The notes under the pieces are model-generated. The model was not told the origin of the DNA, did no database searches, and saw only the letters and a list, made by a program, of their open reading frames with translations. 64,000 nucleotides of DNA from Citrus sinensis (taxonomy: Eukaryota > Streptophyta > Magnoliopsida > Sapindales > Rutaceae): assembly GCF_022201045.2 (NCBI RefSeq), contig NC_068557.1, positions 15,911,501 through 15,975,500 of the forward strand, given 5' to 3'. Each line of letters opens with the position of its first letter. Position 1 is the first letter of the stretch. Positions 1-11,452 of the stretch are shown here, in pieces. The position numbers were made by a program, and so were the translations under genes.

Positions 1-154
1 TAAACTATTGTTAAGGGTAATATTGTCTTTGCACGGTCAACTAACGGTCAATGTTAAACTTAACTGACGGTAGAGGGTTTTTTACAAATAAATCAATTCT
101 CGCTATCTACTTGCAACAAACCCAAACCTCAGGGGAGGTTTTTAAAAATTACCC
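1..154. mobile_element. Terminal end of a Mutator-like element entering from outside the window
   Basis: Read from its outer edge (154 back towards 1) this begins GGGTAATTTTTAAAAACCTC and continues with CCCTGAGGTTT. That closely resembles the outer 30 bases of both ends of the element at 9622-11442. The match and its direction make it the right-hand terminus of a related element whose body lies left of the window. No target duplication can be tested because the other end is not visible. Family membership is inferred from the shared terminal motif only. Confidence 0.5.
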
Positions 155-775
155 ATTATTTTTAACTTTGTGAGCAGTGAGCACCCTGACAAAATCTCAC
201 TCACTGTCACAGTGTCACCGTGCCGGCGTTTCACTATTCTCACCGCCAGCAGCCAACAGCAGCGAGCATCTTTAGATTCCAGCAGCGTCTGGCCAGTATC
301 AGCCATCAGCGACCCACTGTCCAGCAGCAGCAGCAACGAGCATCTCCCGCATAAGGCGTAACCCACCGCTCAGCCACCCACCATCCAGCCACCCAGCAAG
401 GCAGCAACAACATCTCCCGCGCGTCGCAGCAGCGCCTCCCACGCACCAGCACAGCCGCGCGACACTACATCTAACTTTGGTAATCTATATCAAATTGTCA
501 ATTAAGCTTCAAATTTTTTTATTTTGTAGTTTGGAATACCAGCACAACTGCACAACCGTCCTTTTATTTTTATTTTTCCTTTTTTGGTGTGTGTAAGTTG
601 CTGGCCTGCCATTTGAGTTAATTTAAGTGAATCCCTTGTAATTGATTTGTTAGTGATTGAGGTCTTCTGTAAACACGACTCAAAAACAGAAAGAAGAAAA
701 TGCAGCATGTCCTGTTAGTGATTTGTTAGTGATTGAGATCATCAAGCATCCAAATCAAAGCAGAAGTAGAAAATA

Positions 776-863
776 GTTTAACCAGGCAAAAATCAATTTA
801 CAATTTTCCGATTTGAAGGACTTCTTTGTGGTTATTTAGTTAACTCTGGTTGGTATTCCTCAA

Positions 864-909
<46 letters not shown>

Positions 910-1039
910 CAAAAACAAGTGTCGACAACCATTCTCTAAATCTGTAGATGGAATCTCTAATTTTCCTCCTTGGTTGTTTTGACATGAACTCGCTAGGAGA
1001 ACACAGAAAAGAGTTTAACCAGGCAAAAATCAATTTACA
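776..1039. repeat. Pair of perfect 27-bp direct repeats
   Basis: The same 27 bases (starting GTTTAACCAGG, ending CAATTTACA) occur at 776-802 and at 1013-1039, flanking an AT microsatellite and unrelated sequence. A further pair built around TTTGTTAGTGATTGAG occurs around 645-740. These look like small local duplications in transposon-derived DNA. They carry no recognised function. Confidence 0.7.
867..903. repeat. (AT)n microsatellite
   Basis: An uninterrupted AT dinucleotide run of about 37 bases, likely polymorphic in length. Confidence 0.9.
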
Positions 1040-1353
1040 TTTGCTGATACAGATAAAATAATCAGCAATCCTAGCTTATGTTTTTAAATGAAAATACAAG
1101 AATTTAGGTATATAGTTTCAACTATTGAGCATGTTGTGAAATGCATTTAAATAGTAGAATTTAATTAGTAGAGCCATGGCATTGCAATTTTTATGAGCAG
1201 CAAACCTGCAATACCAATGATATAGAATTGTATGGAGTTCTGGACATTGTAAATTTGTTGTCCTGTCACCACTCATGTGCTTGTAAATGCAGTATGCGTT
1301 TACTGCATTTACACTTAGCGTAATTAATTTATTAATTTAATATTTTATCTCCT

Positions 1354-1874
1354 TCGGACCAATCTCATATTGATTTTGATGATACAGATGATATGGGTGA
1401 TTTTGATGCATATCCAACCCAAACTAGTCAACCTATTAGTTTGAAGTCCGACTTAAATAGGTATTTGGAGGATCCTTTAGTCAAAAGAACTCCAGATTTT
1501 GATGTTTTACAATGGTGGAAGATGAACAAAGGTAAATGTCGTATTTTGGCGGAGATGGCCAAGGATTTTCTAGCCATACCTGTGACAATTGTTGCCTCGG
1601 AGTCGGCTTTTAGTTAGGGGGGTCGAACATTGAGTCCACATCGGAGTAGACTACATCCAGACACGTTGGAAGCTATCATGTGCTCTCAGCATTGGTTATG
1701 GGCTACTAGCAGTAGAGGTATAAAAATATTTTTTTACAAAATTAATTACTAATTATTTTGCTTTATTATTTATTTTAACATTTTTTTTTATTAGGTGGAG
1801 TTCCTGAAGAAGAAATTTTTACTGGTGAGGAATTAAAGGATGAGGATGAAGATGGCCCGCAAATATTGGATTAG
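1354..1874 (+). pseudogene. hAT transposase, C-terminal dimerisation domain remnant
   Basis: The reading frame encodes the C-terminal end of a plant hAT-superfamily transposase. Visible features are an acidic stretch, a segment with LNRYLEDP and FDVLQWWKMN, then LAEMAKDFLAIPVTIVASES, and after an in-frame TAG (1615-1617) a GGRTLSPHRSRL block. This is the classic hAT dimerisation domain, where a serine-alanine-phenylalanine-serine-threonine run precedes the GGR; here the threonine position is the stop codon. A GT...AG intron (about 1720-1794) separates a short last exon rich in Glu/Asp that ends at the TAG at 1872-1874. The catalytic and BED-finger parts are absent upstream, so the copy is dead. 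It belongs with the hAT terminus at 2034-2201. Confidence 0.8.
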
Positions 1875-2033
1875 TTTCTTTTTTATATTAGTGGTTGATT
1901 TGTATGTTGTGTACGGTACTTGTGATGTTAGTATTTTTATATTTTGTGTTGGCTAATCATGTATTAGATAATTATGTTTAAGTTTTTAGCCTATTGTAGT
2001 ATTATGTATTGGATAATTATGTTTTGAAAATTT

Positions 2034-2201
2034 ATAGTTTTATTAAAAAAAATTTAAAAGCTCGTAAAAGCCCAAGCCCAGCCCGTCAAAAGCCCGCCCA
2101 ATTTAGATGGGCTTTGAGAGAGCCTGGACTTTTTAAACATTATATGGGCCTGGTCCTGGGCTTGGCAAAGCCCGGCCCAGACCCTTAAATTACCAACCCT
2201 A
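2034..2201. mobile_element. hAT element right terminal region
   Basis: Read inward from 2201 this begins TAGGGTTGGTAATTT and is followed by several copies of GGGC-rich words such as GGGCCGGGCTT and GGGCTTG, the subterminal repeat style of plant hAT elements. The terminus matches that of the hAT MITE at 17260-17736 (TAGGGTTGGTAAAA). It lies about 160 bases beyond the transposase remnant stop codon, as expected for the 3' end of one element. I could not find the left terminus in the window, so the 5' part is deleted or rearranged. Confidence 0.65.
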
Positions 2202-3570
2202 CATTACATTGTATTTCATTGTATTAAAATATTATTTTTATGCTAACCCATGTTGGCTGCAATTTCTAGTTATATTGCACTACATTAAAAAAGTGGTTAA
2301 TAAAATCAAAGGTATATGAAATAAACTCATTGGGAGGGGTAGGGTTTAGGTTATATTGCATTAACATATTATTAATATTTTAAATATATTCATTTAACTT
2401 TTATTATTTAAAAAATAAGTCAATTTTAATTTGTTAAATATTAATTTATATTTATATTTAAATAAAAATTTAATCTAAATAATAATATAAGATAGTAATA
2501 AACCTAAATATGTATTAATCATTTAGTATTTACTAAAATACCAAATTTAAATTAAAAAAATACATTCGACATTAATAAACAAAAATAAATTTTAATTTGA
2601 TCATTACATTATAATTTATATTATATTATATTATTATTATGTTTATATTCTTACAATATAATATTAAATTATACTCTATTATATAAATATATAGAAATAA
2701 ATTATATAATACTATAATATTTTAGTATTTTGTCATTGATAATAGTATATTATTAAATTATTTTTATATTATAAAAATTAATATATAAAAATAATGATTC
2801 AATATGTAATTTTTAAATTAATAATAATACCCTAAAATATTAATAAATTTAAAATATTTTAATTTAATTTTAATATTATTACAAAATAATATAATTTTAT
2901 ATAATGTAGTCCTTACTACACTTACTACAGTATTAAATTACAACTTAATGTAATGCACTAGTCTAATACAAGCAATACAATTAATATTGTATTCCAAACG
3001 TACCTTTAATGCATAATAATTTTTTAATAATATCATTATATTAGTTGTGTATAAATTATGTGTCCCAACGTACTTCATTGTGAGAATGACATTATTATTA
3101 TAAAGGTGAGCTATTTGAACCCACAATTTTACGAATTAAACTTATTTTGGAAACTTTTTTTTGTATTTAAATTTTGATCAGATGCAAAAATGCAGGAACC
3201 TGAAAAAGAAGCAATCAAGTAATAAATCTATATGCAAAAGAGAAAGAGTAGATATGGTTTATCAAAAAATGGGTGCAATTCAATTATAATTTTTATTTGT
3301 TTAATTTATTCAAATTCTATTGTTCTTATACGTAATTTTTATTTAAGAATAAATTAATAATTAAAAATTTTGTTGAATGATAGGTTCAAACTTCAAACAG
3401 TTTTAAATAGTCTCAGAAATACTTGTAAGTTGTAACTTCCCACAATCCTGATCAAAAGTAGGGGCATAATGGTAATGGGCACTGAACGCATGGAAATCTG
3501 TACACACTATACAATTTGTCAATGGGTCTCCAGAATCAGCGCCAGGAAACAGTTCCCATGCTTCTTTACC
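2202..3570. other. AT-rich intergenic DNA, no gene recognised
   Basis: About 2340-2930 is extremely AT-rich low-complexity sequence. The rest up to 3570 contains only short spurious frames. The last 150 bases are presumably promoter of the downstream plus-strand gene. Confidence 0.5.
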
Positions 3571-3578
3571 TTTATAAA
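3571..3578 (+). promoter_or_regulatory. Candidate TATA box of the coiled-coil protein gene
   Basis: TTTATAAA lies about 205 bases before the ATG at 3782. A GA-rich leader (about 3720-3737) lies between, which fits a plant 5' untranslated region. No transcript evidence is available. Confidence 0.4.
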
Positions 3579-3781
3579 CACCTCCTGAGAGTGAGAGTAA
3601 GCGAGTAGTTGCATGGTTCTTTTTGCATGACAAGCAAGCAACGGCCCCCATTCTCATTTAAACCTTTCCGAAGCGAAAGCAACATATATTAAATTCAAGA
3701 AAGAGAATAGAGAGGTGAGGAGAGAGAGAGAGAGAGACCCATTTCCTTTTTTCATTTCTGAGAAAGAAAGAGATATTGACC

Positions 3782-5970
3782 ATGGGTGGATCTCATCATA
3801 ACAAGGCAAATAACAATGGCAGCAGATCATCATCATCATCATCAGGGAAGCCATATGGGTTGATGTTGCTTTTGGCATTTGGGCCTGCCTTGCTTGGTGT
3901 TATGGTGCTTCACAAGCTCAGGGAGAGACGCATTTTCACCCTCCTTGTCAAAGAGAAGGATTCTCAGCTCATTTCCCTTCAACTTCTCTTCCAGGTTCTC
4001 TCTCTCTCTCTCTCTCTCTCTCATGCATGCATGTTCATTTTGACGTGTCACTCTCTTTGTATGCCACCTATGATACTTCATGCAAGACTTTCAACATTTG
4101 TCTTAATTCTTATTGACGTAGCAGGATAATTTTGTCCTTCTATTGACAAAATTATATTGATTCTGACAAAACTTTAATAAAATCCAAGTTGAGAATTCAA
4201 GTTTGATTTCATGTGATTGAGCCCAACCATTGCCATTTTATTAAATTTGCATCAACTTGCCCTGACTAGGTTTTCTGTGTAGGTTTGACCTAGAAATATT
4301 GCTCAATTTCAATCTTGATGAGAAGAATAACCCATTTAATTTACTCAGTTGAACGCAAAGGGTGGATCGGGTTTCTCAGAATCATCTCATCAAGTAAACG
4401 GCAACCAAGTGAATTTTCAAAAAAAAAACTGAAAGAAAGAAAGAAACAAAAAAATCACCTTCAATTTCTTTGCCTTAAAATGTAAAAAATGCAATAGAAG
4501 AATTGCTAGATCAAGACATCAAGCCATGAGCAATAGGAGTGCTGTCCATGTATTATACCATATAGCAATTTATGCTCTGGAGCCAATATTTATTTTAATT
4601 CTTTGAGTTGTAGCTATAATGATTTAGTTGTAAAGTGCTGGTTAAGTTTTTCGTTCACGCAGAAGGAAAGGGAACATGGCAAAGAAATGAAAAGGAAGAA
4701 TGAAGAGATGAAAGTGAAGTTATACTCCCTTAGAACCCAGAAAATGGAGCTTGACAGAAGGCTTCTCGAGATGCAATCTACGATTGACTCCCTAAAAGAT
4801 GAACAGAAGGCTCTAGAGTCTGCACTGGAGGAGAAACAGAATGAGATCAAAATGCAGAGAGAGCAGATAGATGCAAGCAAAGAAAATTCCCAACTGATTG
4901 TTCTAAAAGAAATCTTGAAGCAAAGGGTGGCTGAGATTAAGGATTTGAGGCACCAACTTGAATATCGTGTTAATGTCTGGTCAGTAAGTGCCGATGACCC
5001 ATCAAATCCACGTGTAAGTTTGACTGATACCTCAAATGTGCTAGAAAAGGATAAATCAGAATCTAGTTCAAGTAAAGAAGCAGGTGGACGGTTACACGAC
5101 TCTGCCAAATTCAATGACGGTGAGAATTCAACAAGAATTGATGATAGAAGTGAAAAAAGTGTGGGAGCTACTATTAGCAGGGAAATAACAGTTGAACCTT
5201 TGGAGAAACAAGGAATTTCCCAAGATGAAGGCTTTAAAAATGGAGGTGGTATACAGGGAAAAGGCATTAATGAGGGCGAAGGCAAGAGAAAGAATATTGG
5301 AAATTCAACTGAGCAAATTGTTGATGATCAAGCAACAGTTTTGAAACCAAGAGATGACAGCAGTGAAGTAAAAGGTGATCTTCAACATACAATTACAGGA
5401 GAATGGGAATCAGAAAAACCAGAAAATTCACAAGATGAGAAGCAGGAAGTTCAAACAACTTCCAAAGGTGGGATGAAGTTGGAAGTGTTGGACTCTAGAA
5501 CAAGATTGAAAGGGAAGCATGGTCATGTGAATAGAACAAAGGGAAGGAGATGGAGAGCAATGGCAAAAAATAGAGTTTCTGAAAACAATGGAGCGTCAAG
5601 CATGAGTAGCAGAAGGTTTTATAGACTTGATCAAGATGAACTAAGGAGCAGAAGTGAGGGACAAGTTTCTACTGAGGGACTAGAAAAAAGAGAGGGGAAG
5701 GAAACAGGTGAAAATCCACAGGAACTAAGCAAGGCGATGGATGCCAAATTGCTAAAAGTGAACCCTGAAGATGCTAAACTCATGGAAAAGAGAGATGAGA
5801 ATGCTGATCCAAATCAACAACTGCAGCAACAAAATGCTCCAGACAGAGAGTGCTTACGGATAAAAATATTAATGATACAGCATCTAACATTTCAACTTAT
5901 GCAGAAAAACGGTTCTCCAATGAAGATAAACAACCAGAAGAAGAAGCCAACGGCATCCATCAAAAGTTGA
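3782..5970 (+). CDS. Membrane-anchored coiled-coil protein of unknown function (two exons)
   Basis: Exon 1 runs 3782-3994 and ends in CAG before GTTCTC. The intron ends in TTCACGCAG, and exon 2 starts at 4663; the phase is kept. The start ATG (ACCATGGG context) is preferred over a TTG two codons upstream. The protein has a Ser-rich N-terminus, one hydrophobic segment at about residues 25-45 (GLMLLLAFGPALLGVMVL), a basic patch (KLRERR), then a long charged coiled coil at roughly residues 60-180 with heptad-like Leu/Glu/Lys spacing. A low-complexity, Lys/Glu/Ser-rich disordered tail follows. I recall plant-only homologues annotated as uncharacterised or linker-histone-like; no enzymatic motif is visible. 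A signal-anchor with cytosolic coiled coil is inferred. The open frame stops at 5970, but coding-like sequence continues in other frames to 6180, so the true C-terminus is probably different. Confidence 0.8.
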
Positions 5971-6180
5971 ACAGGGATGCCAATGAACAAGAAAACAGAG
6001 CAACACAAGGGAAAGACGGGGACAAACATCAACTGACAGATAATAATGAGGCTGCTGATTATGCAGGAATCAGAGACTAGATCAACTAATGGTGGTTCTA
6101 TGGAGGAATCCACTTCCAAGTCCAACCTGGAAGAAGAAAAATAAGAGTACAAGGAAGAAATAGACGAGTCTGAGTTTTAG
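5848..6180 (+). pseudogene. Eroded 3' coding end of the coiled-coil protein gene
   Basis: From about 5850 the acidic, Lys/Asn/Glu-rich composition of the upstream protein leaves the exon-2 frame and continues in another frame to a stop at 6078-6080. From about 6055 it returns to the exon-2 frame (a Ser/Glu-rich stretch), meets TAA at 6142-6144, and then runs on with a Glu/Asp/Lys-rich stretch to TAG at 6178-6180. The simplest reading is two single-base indels and one nonsense change in a formerly longer C-terminus. An alternative is an intron ending at the TTATGCAG before 6066, although I see no good donor. Assembly error is also possible. Confidence 0.5.
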
Positions 6181-6310
6181 TCTTTTAGCTGATTTGCGGA
6201 CTTTCAGTATTTTTCGTTCTTCTTCTTCTTTGCTCTTGAAATAGAGATGCTAATATAAGGCAATTATTAGTTGTTGTATGCTTAACAAGTTGACGGGCAA
6301 TGCTATTAGG

Positions 6311-6350
6311 CAAGCACCATCTTACCAAGTCAAGCACCATCTTACCAAGT
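6311..6350. repeat. Perfect 20-bp tandem duplication
   Basis: CAAGCACCATCTTACCAAGT occurs twice head to tail, in the 3' flank of the coiled-coil gene. Confidence 0.95.
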
Positions 6351-7710
6351 AGTCATTGACGCCTACTTCTCCATGGAGAGAAGTACATCGGCAACATTAA
6401 ATATTAACCAGTCAATTATAGCATAAACAATAGCACTCTTGGATCTAGTACATCTTCCAGAAATCTTTTAAAAGAAATGCACTTATATGGTAACAGCATA
6501 TTGTTTGTCAGTCTTCGATTACAAGTTTGGATGACAGAAGCTATTGTGGAGATAGGCCAGTTACTGATTTATTGAATGACACATATATTCTCATAATTTT
6601 GTTAAAATCTCATAACCATTAGTTTCTTATGGAAACATTATCTTATAGAATAATATAGATATGTTACTTTGCCCTTTCTTATCCTTTCCGTCCTAAAACT
6701 TGGGGAATCGCCTATTGTCAACTCCAATCAAGTAATAATAACAAAACTAGCTAGTTGCTGTAGACAGACAGACCAGCTCACATTGTTATCACTCTGGTGT
6801 TAACCGTAGCTGCATCAACACATGCCAAGTTTGAATTCACTTGAATGTTTTACACAATGGTATTTATGCAATACTTCCATAACATGATTTTACCAGAGAA
6901 CCATCAAGATAATTATAAAAAACAACTAGTAAAGCAATTGTCATTTGCCAATCAGGGCCGCCAAAATCCTTATTAGTTTCCCATGAAATATTATGTTGGT
7001 TTTTCTACCAAATACAATCCTTTGACTGTATGAGGAATGTTAAAACATAAAAGAAAGGCATGTGGCCTAATGATAAAAAGTTGAATTGATCTATGGAACC
7101 TGTAAGTTAGCAAGAAGCACGTTGTTGTGATTGAACCGAATAGTTCATTGATTTGTCAAAGATCTGTGCAGGTGACAGTGATCAGTCCACAATAAAAAAA
7201 ATGATAATGTACTATTTCGGAGAGATTAACGACTAATGATCACTTTAGAGAAAACATTTGCTCCATGTTCTTTCTCCAAACTCACAATCTTCCATAATAT
7301 TGATGCCTATATAGTCACAGCAGCGGAGGAAACATAAGAACAAAGGTAAATGGTATGTTTCTTATGATTTCATGTATACTGTGACTATTTATAGAAGTAG
7401 GTTATTAGATACACTGCACACACTTTCTTGTGTCATCAATAAAATTTGGAAGTCAAAGATGGCATCTTATTATTAGATTAAAAAGTTGGCGCATCAAAAA
7501 CTCAAAATAACTTCAAAAACACAAGCAGATGAAATAGGCTAATTGTCTTGAACAAATCAATTAACCTCTACTTATAATTGTCCATTTAACCTCCAGTAGA
7601 AATCATACACTGCTAGCAGTGCCAACAAAGAAATAGTGTCCAAAAACTTTAAATGTTCAATTGCCATACATTATTACCAGGAATTCTGGGAACATACAGA
7701 GCTCCACACC
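6351..7710. other. Intergenic DNA between convergent genes, nothing recognised
   Basis: The 3' ends of the plus-strand coiled-coil gene and the minus-strand mitochondrial-protein gene face each other across this 1.36 kb. Only short random frames and no repeat or RNA gene are seen. Confidence 0.5.
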
Positions 7711-9267
7711 TTAATGTGCCGCTTCTACCGGTTTCTGTCAATAAACAAGAAAGAATCAGGAAAACTTGTAACCCTTATGTGGCTGACCAATACAAATATT
7801 AGCATTTAATCAGAAAGGCAACAAATCCGTGCTAAATAGGAACAAACCGGTCAGGTAGGTCAATTTTGATAATTTCCCCTTATTTTTACGAACTTAAGTC
7901 CATCCAAGCTTATCTCTTAACTAGATAAATAATGCATTTGGATTGTCTAATTTCCAATGGCAAACCAAAATAAAGAAGAGAAGCACTGCATTGAGTGTAA
8001 GAACAGAACTATAGGTTTTACAATAGCATGCAGGACCAACTTCTGAAACAAATTGAAAAGGCCACGCAGTCCATTGTTTCCTCTAGAGGCCTTGAAACAC
8101 ACTAAATTAGTGATCTGGTTTATTTAACTCCATAATCTTAGGAAGGATATAAAATGGACTTCAACTAAGGTTATAACATTCTCCTTCCACTAGCCATTTC
8201 ATATCATCATTTTGATGGAATGAATCAGAGGTCAAGCATTCCAGCTCCCATTTGGAATTTAATCACTATAAATAACATACTTTTACTTTGTGATAATGAA
8301 ACAGTATTCATCAAAATATCCATGTCTCAGATGATTAATTTTCGTACTAAGTAACTAACAAAATAACTCAACATAATTCAATGCCTTAGGTCATATTATG
8401 CAAGCAAAATAATGAAAATGGTCACAGTTGCAAATGAAGCACAGGTACCTCTTCCTTCTTGCCTTTGCCTCTGGTAAAGAACTTGTACACTCCAAAGAAG
8501 AGTAGACCCCAACCAGATAGAGAGACAATTACGAACTGCAAAATACAAATATATCCAGTCAATACTTTGTTTCCCAAGCACATAACCCCTCTATAAACCA
8601 TCAGCTGACAGTGCTTTTCAGTGTACTTTTGGAATTGTTAAACTTTTAAATAGCTATAAGTTTCTGCTTCACTATAAAAAATTTGAAGACCTTGATTAAA
8701 ATTGATGAAAGTGAGTTTTGAAATCAAAAGTGAAAAAAACTGCTTGAGGATAGAAGCACTTGAGGTACATTTTGGAAAAAGAGTTTACGGAGCTCCTTCT
8801 TAAGAAAAACTTTCACGCGCTTCGGTAGTTTTACTTAAAAACAGCTTTCTACGGAAGCACTTCCAAATGCGCACACATAGATAATTAGCCCAAAGAACAA
8901 AATTTTAATAAAACATCAATGACAATGAAAATTAAAAGAAAACGGACTCACATGCTCTTCCTTCCATTTAGAAGGGCTCATTGGATCTTGCCATAAATTA
9001 ACCTTTGGTGGTATATGGTGATCTGCAGTAAATCAATTCGACAAAGAAAAAAAAAAGAATCGAAACATTGTAAATTAGATCGGGATTCAACAATGTAAGA
9101 TGAAGACATAATGAACATGTATAAGGTAAATAAATGTAAAAGAATTGATTACCAGCAGCGCCGGCAAGACCCCGCCTATGAATGAGTGAACCGGCTTGAG
9201 CCGATGGTCTTGAGGAGGAAATTCGGGCTAGAGCCAAAGCGGCTTGACGAGCTGCGATGGTAGACAT
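7711..9267 (-). CDS. Small putative mitochondrial inner-membrane protein, 98 residues, four exons
   Basis: Exons on the minus strand are 9267-9153, 9022-8952, 8535-8449 and 7734-7711. All junctions are GT-AG and phases fit, giving 98 residues ending PVEAAH. Residues 1-36 form an Arg/Ala/Ser-rich, acid-free leader (RQAALALARISSSRPSAQAG) typical of a mitochondrial presequence. A conserved-looking soluble part (DHHIPPKVNLWQDPMSPSKW) follows, then one transmembrane helix at about residues 63-80 (FVIVSLSGWGLLFFGVYKFF) and a Lys-rich tail (RGKGKKEE). Size and layout resemble small single-span accessory subunits of plant respiratory complexes, and I recall close plant homologues of unknown function. 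Assignment to a particular complex would be guesswork. The gene is too fragmented for its later exons to show as long open frames. Confidence 0.82.
8605..8880. mobile_element. Possible small MITE in intron 2 of the mitochondrial-protein gene
   Basis: The left side (CAGTGTACTTTTGGAATTG) and the inverted right side (GTGCGCATTTGGAAGTG) share an imperfect terminal inverted motif. The interior is rich in AAGTGCTT-like words seen in many plant hAT or Harbinger MITEs. No convincing target duplication was found, so this is tentative. Confidence 0.3.
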
Positions 9268-9611
9268 GCCTTCTAGCTTTCAGGCGAATGCCGATGGTGG
9301 CTTGTTGAGTCGATGATTCAAGGGCAATGACAAATAAGAAAAATATTTAGCTAATGCGATGACTGATGAGTTTGAAGTAAACGACGACGTGTTGGTGGGG
9401 TTTGATTTGCTAGATTGGCAAACTTACGGATTTCGTAATTCATTTGAATCATTTCCCAATTAGGTTAATTACTACCAAGTGGCACTTGTTTTGACATATT
9501 TAAAAATTGTGACATATGTTTTAAAAATATTTGAATAGGTAATAGATTGCTGTTAAAATTAACAGTTTGATTCTTTACATGTAAATTGACAAATTTACCC
9601 CTATTGGTATT
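9268..9611. other. Upstream region of the mitochondrial-protein gene
   Basis: About 340 bases between the ATG at 9267 and the Mutator-like insertion at 9622. This must hold the promoter of the minus-strand gene. No clear TATA box is seen. The transposon sits about 350 bases upstream of the start codon and could influence expression. Confidence 0.45.
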
Positions 9612-9621
9612 TAATTTTTAA

Positions 9622-11442
9622 GGATAATTATTAGAAACCTCCCCTGAGATTTGGCGTATTCTCAGTTTGAGAGATAGTATTCACGTATTATCAACCATCT
9701 CCCCTGACGTTAGTCACATGTTTGTTTGACCGTTTATTGATTGATAAAATGATAAAAATACCCCTATCGTGGGAAAAAAATCTTTCTCTACACAAATTAA
9801 AGATTGTGCGTCAATAATCGCATGTATGTTTTGGCGCCAAAATGGTCAATAAAAATAACAAATCACCCTTTTGACTTCTCGAAAGATGAACCAAAATGAT
9901 CATTCTTGCTTACTGGAACACAAATAAGGAGGTTTGGGTGCAATTTGAAGATGAAGTAATATTTTTGGTTTAAAGATTGCCTTCTCGAAAGATGGCACTC
10001 TTTTATTTATAGTTAAGCATAATTTTATTTGTAATTGATATTGATCTTCAATTATAAAATTCTTAAATTATTACATTGATATAACATCAATATAAATATA
10101 TATATTGTGTATCTTTGTTCATATGGATTATACGTTTTTATATGAGAAAGTTTTGTGTTATTATCTAAAAGTAATATTGTATTTCTCTAGCATTTGTTCA
10201 AGGCTATTTAGTGATTTATTTATAATTATCAGCATCTTCAAAATGCTACAAATCATTCAAAACCATAGCATTTTTACTATGCTATGATAGACAATTTGGT
10301 AGCATTTTTTAAGTGCTATAAGACTTTAATATGTAACTTTTCTTGTGCTACAAGAGACAATTTGGTGACATTATTTGTGTTCTACAAAATATAAAAGGAC
10401 GCAACAAGTCATGAAATTTTATCAACCCACTCCACTTTAATACCATCATGGAAATAAAAAATAAAATCCAGTAACCTCAACAGATTAATATACACTTCAA
10501 GTTATCTCCAACATTCAATCTCATCTTCAATTTCACAAAAACTACCATGCATCCCTATTCAACAATTAGTAGTAGTAGCTTAAAAAATTCAAAATTTTCC
10601 ACACCCATTTTCAATCATTCACGAGGCAGCAGTATGTAGGTGAAGCCATTTTGAATCAAAATCAATTGAACACACTTTCACAACAATCATTAACCTACAA
10701 CTAACGCCAATAGATGGGAAAAAAATGGAAGCATTACTAAGATATTCTCAAAAAGTTATCGACATCAATTATACAAATTTTACCAAATTGATTAGTTCCA
10801 GTTGATAAAATTGACATGCACAGTAATAAGCCATTTTCATACCTTTTCGTGGCTCAGACGAATTGGGGTTGTTTGTGGATCGACGGCGAAACTCACTGGT
10901 TAGTCTTCTTCTACCTAGCAGTCGTGATTCAGTCGTCCCTGGTGTTGGCATTTTCGGGTTCGTCGTCATTGTTTCTTGCTTGTGGCACCCTTTCTCTATT
11001 AAAACATAACAAAGATGGAGAAAATGGATGGAATGTTGTTCTTGGTAGCTTTGGTTTAAACTGAGCAAGGAAATGCCCATTTCTTTTTCTTTTTTGGTGG
11101 AGTGATAATATCTTTTTCTGTTTTTTACCTAATGGATGTGAACGAACTTCAAACCATTCTTTCTTTTTTGGTGAGTGATAATATCTTTTGGTTAAATGCT
11201 TACTTCTATTTTTTACCCAATGGATATGAACAAACTTTAAACCATTCTCGGAATCCAATGTGATAATTTAAAGTTTGTTAGAATTTTTTATGATTAATGA
11301 GTTCTATTACCATTTTACCCTCACTAACTCAAATTATACTAAACGGTATACTAATGTCAGGGGAGGTGGCTGATAATACGCGAATACAATCGCTCAAACT
11401 GAGAATACGCCAAACTTCAGGGGAAGTTTATGATAATTACCC
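9622..11442. mobile_element. Non-autonomous Mutator-like element with 10-bp target duplication
   Basis: The 1821-bp element is bounded by a perfect 10-bp duplication TAATTTTTAA (9612-9621 and 11443-11452). Its terminal inverted repeats extend about 97 bases at roughly 85 percent identity by eye. The left starts GGATAATTATTAGAAACC, the inverted right starts GGGTAATTATCATAAACT, and both share CCCCTGA and TTGGCGTATTCTCAGTTTGA. Long inverted repeats plus a 9-11 bp duplication are diagnostic of Mutator-like elements. The interior has only short frames on both strands (largest about 100 codons, unlike any transposase), so it must be mobilised in trans. It sits upstream of the gene ending at 9267. 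Confidence 0.85.
11083..11250. repeat. Two-copy imperfect tandem repeat (about 75-90 bp) inside the Mutator-like element
   Basis: Two adjacent units share GTGATAATATCTTTT, a TTTTTTACC(T/C)AATGGAT block and AAACCATTCT. Unit one is about 11083-11160 and unit two about 11160-11250. Subterminal tandem repeats are common in this element class. Unit two has an extra 13-15 bases. Confidence 0.6.
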
Positions 11443-11452
11443 TAATTTTTAA

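Larger units (their letters stand above)
155..1353. other. Intergenic/transposon-derived stretch, no gene recognised
   Basis: Positions about 180-475 are unusually GC-rich for this window and full of CAGC/CACC repeats, resembling a transcribed 5' region. They lie upstream of the hAT remnant and may be its old promoter/5' untranslated part. Both strands have short open frames here, but none resembles a known protein. The remainder is AT-rich and holds the direct repeat and microsatellite listed separately. Confidence 0.4.

Noticed and set aside
3403..3657. Minus-strand frame of 84 codons upstream of the coiled-coil gene
   Set aside because: It overlaps the likely promoter and TATA box of the plus-strand gene, has no recognisable domain and no splice continuation.
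4614..5285. Minus-strand frame of 223 codons opposite exon 2 of the coiled-coil gene
   Set aside because: Ser/Phe/Leu-rich antisense shadow of a Lys/Glu/Ser-rich coding exon.
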